Source: Baffinella frigidus (Eukaryota > Cryptophyceae > Cryptomonadales > Baffinellaceae). Taken from it: a stretch of DNA of 15,434 bases. The stretch is from assembly GCA_026770585.1 (NCBI GenBank), contig MU646304.1, forward strand, positions 1,450,914-1,466,347, given 5' to 3'. Under the pieces are notes generated by a model, which saw only the letters and a list, made by a program, of their open reading frames with translations, ran no database searches and had not been told where the DNA came from. Both the position numbers and the translations under genes were made by a program. Within the stretch, counting starts at the first letter, position 1; every line of letters begins with the position of its first letter. Positions 1 to 8,058 of the stretch are shown piece after piece.

Positions 1-737
1 CGCTCGCGCTCTCTCTCTCTCTTAGCCGAAACCCAAAATCGCAAACCCTCACGCCCCAGCTTCGCCCTCCACGCGTCACCTGATCCATTATGTTTCGCAA
101 TGCTTCCATCTAATGGATTCCCGGTACACATCCTGGTAGTTCAACACATAAACGTACCCAATGGTTCCCACGCCAATCCCAAATCTTAGATATAATCAAT
201 GAGAGGACGGGACTAGCCCCAGGTGCTCAGGTTGATCTTTGATCGTACGAAAGACGTTTCGTCGGGTTGTTATCGCAGACGGTCTCCTTTAGGTCCTCTA
301 GTTTGTGAATGTTTCCAACGCAACCGGACACCTCGCCATTCCGTGAAAAGGATCCGCAGGAAGGCCCAGCTTTCTATGTCAGGTCATAAAAGACCTTCAA
401 ACATCAGGCCCTCCCAGCAGCGACGAACCCAAACCGCATCAAATCAAATCGATGTTTCAAATGATTTCGGGGGCGCAGGTGGCTCTGAGATGGAGGTTGG
501 GTTTCCAAACACGGGCATTTTCATCCTTCGGAGGAGCCTCGAGTCTGCGCGGTATCAAACCGCAACCAGAGACCTTCCACGGCGTCGTGGCGACAGGCTT
601 TTTGTTTGTGCGGAATGAGCTGTGCATTGTGTATTGTGCGGAATTCACAGTTCATTGTGTGGGATGAGTTGACGCGGCGCGGTGACGTTTTGGCGAAGTG
701 GTCCTCTGTAGGTAGAGTTCATGGAGTAGGGTGTACG
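1..737. other. Leading region, no gene identified
   Basis: The window opens with a short CT microsatellite at about 9-22, followed by mixed-composition DNA. An open frame at 223-618 begins at GTG, has a basic, low-information translation and no recognisable domain, so I do not call it a gene. Upstream exons of the plus-strand gene that becomes visible at 1682 could lie here, because that exon starts in mid-codon and needs a 5' partner. At 701-714 the motif gtggtcctctgtag resembles a splice-acceptor-like motif that recurs near 1071-1085. Confidence 0.5.
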
Positions 738-1065
738 ATTTGAGTGTGTTTGTAAGGTGTAGGGTGTGGGGTGAAGCTTGTAGGGTGTAAGGAGTCAAGT
801 GTAGGGTGTAGGGTTTGGTGAAGGGTGTGGGGTGTAAGGTATAGGGTGTAGGGTGTAGGGTGTAGGGTGTAGGGTGTAGGGTGTAGGGTGTAGGGTGTAG
901 GGTGTAGGGTGTGGGGCGTGGGGTGTAGGGTGTGGTGTAAAGCGTGTAGAGTGTAAGGTGTAAAGTGTAGGGGGTAGCGGGTGGGGTGTAGGGTGTGGGG
1001 TGTAGGGGGTGAGGGGTAGGGTGTAGGGGGTTGAGTGTAGGGTGTATGGTTACGAGTTGAGGGTT
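738..1065. repeat. G-rich heptamer array, TGTAGGG variant
   Basis: The plus strand carries degenerate G-rich heptamers. Positions 843-912 are ten perfect tandem copies of AGGGTGT, flanked on both sides by decayed copies with inserted or substituted bases. The seven-base period and GGG core match plant/algal TTTAGGG telomere repeat, with a fixed T-to-G change in the second position. The array is internal to the window and is followed by unique DNA, so it is interstitial. Confidence 0.9.
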
Positions 1066-1070
1066 GCTCA

Positions 1071-1134
1071 GGTGGTCCTCTACAGGAACCTCAACGCCGT
1101 GTGGGGGGGGTCGTGTGGAGTGGGGAACTAAACC
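1071..1134 (+). pseudogene. Broken duplicate of an exon start
   Basis: A splice-acceptor-like ctctacag at 1078-1085 is followed, in the same phase, by codons for NLNAVWGG. This closely resembles YLDAVWGQ at the start of the exon at 1682. The nucleotide string acgccgtgtggggg is shared exactly. The frame then reaches TAA at about 1129, so the copy covers only the first eight or so codons. It is the only unique sequence between two telomere-like arrays of opposite polarity, which suggests it was duplicated during the rearrangement that created them. Confidence 0.6.
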
Positions 1135-1135
1135 T

Positions 1136-1675
1136 CAAACCCTTATCCCTTAACCCTTAACCCTTAACCCTTAACCCTTAACCCTTGACCCTCAACCCTA
1201 AACCCTAAACCCTTAACCTCAAACCCTAAACCCTAAACCCTAAACCCTAAACCCTCAATCCTAAACCCTAAACCCTCAATCCTAAACACTACACCCTAAA
1301 CCCGGAACCCAAAACCCTAAACCCTACACCACAAACCCTAACCCCTAACCCCTAAACCCCAAACCCTAAACCCTAAACCCTAAACCCTAAACCCCAAACC
1401 CTACAACCTACACCCTAAACCAAAAACCCTAAAACCATAATCCCAAACCCTAAACCCTAAACCAATAATCCTCAACTCCAAACCCTAAACCCTAAACCCT
1501 ACACCCCAAACCCTAACCCCTATCCCCTAAACCCTCAACCCTAAACCCTAAACCCCAAACCCTACACCCTAAACCCTAAACCCCAAACACTAAACCTTGA
1601 ACCCTAAACCCTAAACCCTAAACCCTAAACCCTAAACCCTAAACCCTAAACCCCACACCCTACACCCCACACCCT
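1136..1675. repeat. C-rich heptamer array, CCCTAAA type
   Basis: The plus strand reads CCCTTAA for about six units (1147-1187), then mostly CCCTAAA with scattered CCCTCAA, CCCCAAA and CCCTACA units. The array runs to within seven bases of the acceptor ctccacag at 1674-1681 of the first exon I can read in the plus-strand gene. It therefore forms the 3' part of an intron, or the 5' flank. CTAAAC units could act as branch-point-like sequences in this orientation. Confidence 0.9.
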
Positions 1676-1681
1676 CCACAG

Positions 1682-3526
1682 ATACCTCGACGCCGTGTGG
1701 GGGCAGGGGCTGCTGAAACAGGCGCACCCGGGAGACCAGATCAAGACGCAGCACTACCTCCTCCACCGCTTCGCACAAGCTGGCCTCTCGGAATACCAAG
1801 GTGTCCTGATTTCTCAATGCAGTGTTTTGTCATCACCCATGCCGTCGCGAATCTCAAGGTCTTTTGTGGGTCGGTATCGTTAGTTTAGATGTCGCGCCCC
1901 GCTCTCAAATGAATCAATCGGGGAACTCCGGATGTTTCTGCGGGGGGTTCGGTGGCGTACTGAGGGAGCGGTCTTATCTCAGAAAACGAGTTCTAAAACT
2001 CGTTTTCTTAAGTCAATTCCCCTACAATTTTGTCAACTTATACGGAGAGTAAAGAATAAGTTGACGAATTTGTAGGGGAATTGACTTAAGAAAACGAGTT
2101 TTAGAACTCGTTTTCTGAGATAAGGTCTCCGACATAGGACCACACTCATGCCTGAAACTCTCAATAGCGATGGCGCTTACTCCCAACCCTGAACCTCAAA
2201 CCCCACACCCGAGCCTCTCAACCGTGAACCGTAAACCGTAACCCGCAAAGTGTAGAGCGTTTGCGGTAATTGTTGTCCGTTTTGAAAGTGCGATTTTCCG
2301 GTTTTCCGGTTTTCATTTGCCCCCCCCCCCGATTCATTTGTACCAGAGAAGTGTCCATTTAAAACATTCAACGACCTTTACAACATTTTAAAAAACCGTA
2401 AAATCGGAAAATCGCACTTTCAAAACGGACAACAATTACCGCAAACGCTCTAAACCGTACAACGTGAACCTTTAAATCGTGAACCGTACAGTGTAAACCC
2501 CAAACCCTACAACCTCACCGCAGGAGAGTGCGGGGTAGCAACGAGCAAGCGCGACTCATGCTGGCGCTCTGCCATCGCACACGGCGCACGCATCCCGCAC
2601 CACACGGCCCTCAACATCTCGCTCTCCAACCACTGGTGTCGCCCGGACGACCTCTCGGGGGTCATGCTCACGTGCCCGTGCAACCCCGACAACGCCACCG
2701 ACTGGTACCCCCCCCCCCCATCTCATCCCGCCCGCCTACTCTTGTACATGACGTCCTCGGTTGTGCCGAACAACGCGTGCCACCTGTGAGCCTCGGTCGG
2801 ACAGGTGATGAGCCTCAATGGTTGACTAATGAAGGTAAGTTCTCTCTCGCTTGTGGCGGGGTCTCACCACCACCAACGCCCCTGGACCCGCAATGCCCTG
2901 GATGTGCCCGCACCTACCCGTGAGTAAGGCGCACACGCAACCGCACGGAACATGACAAGGCAGTCACCTCGGACAGTTGGCTTCGGCGTCCGCGTGACCG
3001 GTCACGCGGGCGCTCAAGAGCCTGCCGGCGGGGCTGTTCCACGATGTGCCCGCACCTGCCCGTGAGTAAGGCACACACGCAACCTGCCTCGCCTCGGTTC
3101 CCGACTGACAGGCGCGGCGTGACACAGGTGCGACGAGGGCCCCGAGAGCCGTGCGGGCGGCGGCGGCGCCTGCTCCGTAGCATGGTGTCTCGGCGGGGCT
3201 CCCCTCTTCGTGCACTTTGGCTCTTGGATGTTCCAAGCACGGCTCCAGGAGGTGGCCGCGAACAACCTCTGGTCGTGTCAGGGTGCCGGGGCTCCTCCGG
3301 GGGTAGACTCTTGCCAGGGGGGGTAGGACGCTGCTGGAAGCTTGACGGGGGGGTCGCCGCGACCACCGTGTATTGAAACGGGGCTGGATAGGCTCGCATG
3401 AAGAACCTGTGAATCCCCTTGCTACAGCCTCTTTGGGGGGAGTGGATGGCGGCCGTGGTGCAATTAATCAAGGTCTCTCTCACTCGGCATGCTCCTGAGC
3501 TCTCTGCGATCCTCGCGAGAGTGTGA
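1682..3526 (+). CDS. Unrecognised protein, 3' four exons of a spliced gene
   Basis: Four open segments join with GT-AG borders and matching phases: 1682-1800, 2524-2785, 3128-3302 and 3428-3526, ending at TGA 3524-3526. Introns are 723, 342 and 125 bp. Exon 1 reads YLDAVWGQGLLKQ and ends HRFAQAGLSEYQ. Exon 2 has HHTALNISLSNHWC, then CPCNPDNATDWYPPPP, and ends PNNACHL. Exon 3 contains FVHFGSWMFQARLQEVAAN. Exon 4 starts PLWGEWMAAVVQLIKVSLT. Together this is 217 residues, rich in Cys and Trp. The first exon begins in phase 2, so the 5' end and start codon are missing. No catalytic motif is recognisable. NIS and NAT are possible N-glycosylation sites, hinting at a secreted or lumenal protein, but this is weak. 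The first donor (GTGTCC) is poor. The case rests on phase agreement and the quality of the translations. Confidence 0.55.
1970..2128. mobile_element. Foldback MITE-like element 1
   Basis: Arms 1973-2040 and 2057-2124 are inverted copies, 66 of 68 positions identical, separated by only 16 bp. Each arm contains a second, shorter palindrome built on gaaaacgagtt and its complement, so the element can form nested hairpins. GGTCT occurs at both edges (1970-1974 and 2124-2128), overlapping the arms slightly. TA lies at the edge of each arm near TCTCAG, so either a GGTCT or a TA target duplication is possible. It has no coding capacity and sits in the first intron of the plus-strand gene. Confidence 0.85.
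2253..2452. mobile_element. MITE-like element 2 with TA ends
   Basis: Arms 2253-2313 and 2392-2452 are inverted copies with 59 of 61 positions identical, around a 78-bp centre that includes a run of 11 C. The termini read TA then GAGCGTTTGCGG, and their mirror ends in TA. This fits a TA target duplication of the Tc1/mariner or Stowaway type. It has no open frame. It lies in the same intron as element 1, about 130 bp away, and shares no arm sequence with it, so they belong to different families. Confidence 0.85.
2901..3084 (+). repeat. Direct repeat pair carrying GTGAGTAAG
   Basis: Two 42-base copies at 2901-2942 and 3043-3084 match at 40 positions and start 142 bases apart. Each contains the strong donor-like string GTGAGTAAGG after gtgcccgcacct. 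Both lie inside the 342-bp second intron of the plus-strand gene. They could be decoy or alternative donors, or mark an extra exon. A short open stretch before the second copy reads TRALKSLPAGLFHDVPAPA, ending at the donor, and would be the candidate. Confidence 0.7.
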
Positions 3527-3990
3527 GGGGGTACCTCGCTCATAAGAAAACGTCTCCTCCTAGGACACTACAGTAGGCCTATGCCTAGGGCTGGGGGGGG
3601 GTGCTTTATTATGAGCGAGGCAACTCCGTAGGGGGACGCCCTTCAACCCGTCAACCATCCAACCCTTCACCCTTCACCCCCTCACAACACCCGGCAAACC
3701 ATCAAAGGTAAGACACCACTCTACAGGGGTTACTCGAATTTAAGGTCACACACTTTTGAGCAGTGCAGTGTGCGGACGTTAAATTTAACGTCCGCAGAAA
3801 AGCGTAGAGGCTACACTTAGAGTCACCCCCATAGGCCTGCCTTTAAAATTGGCCTGCGGTAGGGTTCTGGGGTGGGGCGTTTTCGTGTGGCCAAGATACC
3901 ACGCTCAGGATTAGCAACATTAGAGATTAGGGGCTTTAGGTCTTGGGATTAGGGATTAGCTTTTACGGTTCACGGTTGACTCTGCGAGCT
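3527..3990. other. Convergent intergenic region
   Basis: No gene is seen. It follows the stop at 3526. A 12-bp inverted repeat cctcgctcataa pairs 3534-3545 with 3609-3620. C-rich degenerate heptamer-like DNA lies at about 3640-3695, and G-rich TTAGGG-like DNA at about 3908-3975. The strand switch fits a boundary between a plus-strand gene on the left and a minus-strand gene on the right. Confidence 0.5.
3771..3796. repeat. Perfect 26-bp palindrome
   Basis: The half-site tgcggacgttaaa is followed immediately by its exact reverse complement, with no spacer. The next base pair outward does not match. It lies about midway between a C-rich and a G-rich telomere-like tract. It could be a symmetric protein-binding site or the centre of a decayed foldback element; nothing in the sequence decides between these. 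Confidence 0.9.
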
Positions 3991-4111
3991 CGTCGTTGAG
4001 TTCCAAAGTTTATTGCAACGCTCAGCTCCACCCACGTACAGTATCAAATTCTGCTTTGTCACGTCCGCCCAACGCGAGAGCTTCCCCCCCTCCCTGCCCG
4101 CGTGGGTCTTA

Positions 4112-4396
4112 TCACCCCCGTGTGGGTCTCCGTTTGGGCTTTCCCAGTAGCTGGGTCTGCTGGGGACCTCTGAGGACTGGCACAGGTGTCGGGCTATGTT
4201 GGGAGCGAGTCTTAAGGTTCGAAGGTGCGCCCCCCCCTCCTCCAGGACCACCCAATAGGATCCTTGGAATCGCAATACCGGGGGGGGCTAGGTTGCAGAG
4301 GGTTCTCCAGTTCCAGAGAACCCTTCGAAAGGTCGACGCCTGATCCAAGTCGATGATCGTGACCTCGGAGTCCTCAACCGTCTGAAAGCGGTCCAC
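4112..4396 (-). CDS. Candidate coding fragment, minus strand, unrecognised
   Basis: Read from 4396 downward, this open frame begins with convincing codons. They include DRFQTVEDSEVTIIDLDQAS, then TFRRVLWNWRTLCNLAP, before degrading into Gly/Pro-rich sequence near a run of C. The sequence gaccgctttcag just before the ACG at 4381 is a good splice acceptor, and there is no ATG, so this would be an internal exon of roughly 90-100 bp. A donor-like GTATTG follows the CCCCCCCG run. A further minus-strand open segment (WADVTKQNLILYVGGAERCN) lies near 4010-4070, with an AATAAA. I recognise no family. The zinc-finger gene is upstream in the same orientation but has its own stop, so this is probably a separate gene or a relic. 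Confidence 0.3.
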   Translation of the reverse strand: MDRFQTVEDSEVTIIDLDQASTFRRVLWNWRTLCNLAPPGIAIPRILLGGPGGGGGAPSNLKTRSQHSPTPVPVLRGPQQTQLLGKPKRRPTRG

Positions 4397-4565
4397 TTAG
4401 TGCGGTACACATGTCACGCGCACAAGCACTGCGGACCCCCGCCCCCCCAAAACGGCTTTCAAATTCCACAGGCCCGCCTCGGAGCGAGCGGAGGCCCACT
4501 TCGCGATGGCTTCACATTGGATACATTAATTTACACTCTTGGCGCCACATGCACGGCTATCTCCT

Positions 4566-4653
4566 AAGTGACCAACGGGCGAAAAATCGCCCGTGGAAGC
4601 CCTAGGCAGGTCCTAGGGTCCTACGGTAGGGCGTATGCGCCTACTGGTCACTT
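4566..4653. other. Multi-hairpin structured element
   Basis: A 9-bp outer stem (aagtgacca 4566-4574 with tggtcactt 4645-4653) encloses several hairpins. These are acgggcga/tcgcccgt (4575-4594, 8 bp, AAAA loop), ccctagg/cctaggg (4600-4618, 7 bp) and two weak ones at 4620-4630 and 4631-4640. The layout resembles a cloverleaf, but the TTCGA-type T-loop and a tRNA-like D arm are absent. It begins 13 bp beyond the zinc-finger stop codon, so it would fall in that gene's 3' untranslated region. It could act as an RNA-processing or stability element, or be a small DNA element. Confidence 0.5.
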
Positions 4654-4666
4654 GAGCAGCACTGCT

Positions 4667-5979
<1,313 letters not shown>

Positions 5980-5989
5980 TCACGTCCAC

Positions 5990-6315
5990 GCCGCCCCGTG
6001 GCGCCCCGCCCCGGTTTCCTGGTCGTGGTGCCAGCGGATCCCGCTCACCCCCTGGCCATCGCGTGCTTTCAGGCCTTGTCCATGCGGCCGCGAATTTCTC
6101 GGGGGGCTGAGGGAAGGCGGAGCAGGAGGTGCGTCTTGCTCGCTCTGAGGCGTCCTTTCAGGACCCAACACACAGGTCGGACGGCACCCCTTATCGTTTG
6201 TCTCAACGTGTTGGTCCGAACTTGGAGCCATTGAGCCCGATCGGTACCAGCTCAAAACTTGGAGCCATTATTGAGGGGTAAAGGGGAGGCAAATTATTTG
6301 CACAGGAACACGATC
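5990..6315. other. 5' flank of zinc-finger gene
   Basis: No convincing gene is seen. An upstream exon supplying the true zinc-finger start could lie at about 5990-6100. One hint is a minus-strand ATG near 6060 followed by codons M-A-R-G and a GTGAGC donor. A 14-base direct repeat aacttggagccatt occurs at 6219-6232 and 6257-6270 and could be a paired regulatory site. No TATA-like element stands out. Confidence 0.35.
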
Positions 6316-6414
6316 TTCCGCCGAGACACCAAAAAAGTTAGCGGCACTTTTGTGAAACAGGATTGAAAGTTGGTCCATGAAAGTGCCTCTAACTTTTGGG
6401 AGACCTTGGCGGAA
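6316..6414. repeat. Imperfect inverted repeat, decayed foldback
   Basis: Arms 6316-6351 and 6379-6414 align without gaps at 27 of 36 positions. The best-conserved core is aaaagttag, then ggcacttt. The loop is 27 bp. The surrounding DNA (about 6270-6540) is more AT-rich than the flanking genes and has no supported gene. It looks like an old MITE. Confidence 0.55.
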
Positions 6415-6536
6415 CAACTCGAAAAACGGGTCACAAAATATTTTCGGTATCTGAAGCGGGCCCGTCCGGAGGAGAAAAAAAGAAAATAATTGACTTTTGG
6501 CAAAATTCCAACGTCGTCGCTCCACAGGCTTAATGC

Positions 6537-7046
6537 CTTGTTTTTTTGGTGCTTGAAAAGGGGGAAAGGGAGCTCGGCCGGGCCTCGGTAGGTTGGGTCG
6601 GGGAACTCACCAGTAGATTACTCCCAACTCCTCAAGAGTGAGGTGGGCTGTGGCCTTCGATGTGAGTGTAAATAAAAGCACCAAAGCACCAAAAGGGGAT
6701 CGACGTCAACTTTTCATCTACCAAAGCACCAAAGCACCACCAAAGCTCATGCTTCGCACCAAAGCACCACCAAAGCACCAACACCAACAAAACACCAAAA
6801 AGCACCTTGGCCACCTTCGAGCCATTTGCTTTTTCTCTGAAGATCTTGTCGTGTTTGTCAACTTGTGAATTAAACCTTGCACCAAAGCTGTTTTTTGTGC
6901 TTGGAAGGGGGAAAGAAAGGAGCTCGGCCGGACCTGTGTGCATGGATCCTGTCGGAGAAACGCATCCGAAGATGCTTCCCATCTCCTCAAGAGTGAGGTG
7001 GGCGTGACCTTCGATGTGAGTGTAATACAAAGCACCAAAGCACCAC
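6537..7046. repeat. Duplicated unit flanking AAAGCACC repeats
   Basis: Two direct copies of about 155 bp lie at 6537-6692 and 6888-7046. Shared landmarks are tttttggtgcttg, then gggggaaag, gagctcggccgg, ctcctcaagagtgaggtggg, and ccttcgatgtgagtgtaa. Each copy ends in aaagcaccaaagcacc. The DNA between them is largely variants of AAAGCACC and AAAGCACCACC. Open frames here translate to low-complexity WWCFGA or STKAP strings and are products of the repeat. Confidence 0.75.
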
Positions 7047-7126
7047 GCTTTTCCTCCCCCCTTTCTTGGAACCTACAAAAAGGAGTGTTGTTGGGTTTTG
7101 TTGGCAGGATTCAAAACCTAAAGGAC

Positions 7127-7195
7127 CTCAAGAAAAAGATGATGACGAAGAAGAAAAAGAAAAAGAAAAAGAGGAAGAAAAGAGAGAAGAGTGCA
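7127..7195. repeat. Purine-rich tract
   Basis: A nearly pure A/G run of AAG, AAAAAG and GAAGAAA units. An open frame through it encodes mainly Lys with some Arg and Glu, which is what the repeat alone would give. It lies just upstream of the exon copy at 7213. Confidence 0.8.
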
Positions 7196-7212
7196 CATGA
7201 CCTCCGCCAGAG

Positions 7213-7396
7213 CCTCCATCGGGGGGCGTAAATGGCGGCCGTGTCAGAATCCATCAAGTTGTCTCAAAATTGCATTTCTTCCTTCCGTCTGGGGATAATG
7301 CCCCATAGGATGACCAGAGTGACTTTACACAGGTCACGTCCACCACTAGGACATATAGGCCCACGGCACGTGCGGATCCTGTCCTCTCTTCAGTAA
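7213..7396 (+). pseudogene. Decayed copy of a terminal exon
   Basis: This stretch matches the last exon of the gene ending at 3526. Shared landmarks are cagcctc/gagcctc, a run of G, ATGGCGGCCGTG at 7232, and atcaagttgtctc against atcaaggtctctc. Farther on, ctaggacat and taggccc match the DNA downstream of the original's stop. In this copy a TAA sits directly before the ATG, so the original reading is broken. The frame from ATG is open for 54 codons to TAA at 7394-7396, starting MAAVSESIKLSQN against MAAVVQLIKVSLT. It is either a relic exon or a new short gene; I favour a relic. Confidence 0.45.
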
Positions 7397-8058
7397 ACGA
7401 CTCTATCCCTGCCGCAGATTCCGCGGACTACGTCAGGTGCTTTCCCCTTTCCTGGTCTTGTCTTTTTTCTTGCAAGAAAACGTTTTCCCGCCGCATCCTT
7501 AGACGGTGAAAAACAAGGTTACATCTCCGCCTCGAAAACACTAGTGTCCAAGGCGTTTATGTTCTCACTTCCGTTTTTTTGATACCTCGGCGTAGAACGT
7601 GTGTGCTGTTAAACTTGCCCTGGTCGGCTAGAGCAGACGTTTCTCATTGTGGCAGCCCGAGAGTGCTTGGGCGTGTTCCGGGGATGGGCACTCAGTACTA
7701 GACAGCCCGCGTCACTTCAGGTCCTTTAGGTTCTTCGAGCTCCCAACACACGCGGAAACCGGAACTTGCTCTGTAGAAAGGCTATGCTTTTTTTCGGATC
7801 ACATGAAGCCCCTCTGTACAGAGGATCGCGGCAGGAACCGGCTACTGCTGTCTCCTAGAGGGAGCCCCCCGGCCTCGATGAAGCCAAAGGGACTCGACAC
7901 TGATTTTGTGGTGGGAAGGTTGATCAGTAAGGGCCAGCCTTGGCCCAAATTTTGAAAAGTTTTCACTGACAGAGGGAATCTACGGGGGGTGCGGGCGCGC
8001 CCCCGGTGCGGGCGCGACTTGGTGAGGGGGCTTTGTTTGGTGTTTACAAGGTCCTAGT
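7397..8058. other. Intergenic region without supported gene
   Basis: An open frame at 7647-7955 starts at TTG and its translation has no recognisable domain, so I do not call it. A perfect 16-bp palindrome ttttcttgcaagaaaa is at 7465-7480. A short GC-rich direct repeat (gtgcgggcgcgc) lies at about 7989-8014, just outside the inverted-repeat element that begins at 8059. Confidence 0.5.

Noticed and set aside
843-912. CRISPR-like array
   Set aside because: Ten direct seven-base units with no spacers are a simple tandem repeat.
4566-4653. tRNA gene
   Set aside because: The outline is cloverleaf-like, but there is no TTCGA-type T-loop, no proper D arm and no anticodon loop of seven bases.
7127-7231. 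Lys-rich basic protein
   Set aside because: The residues come directly from a purine microsatellite.
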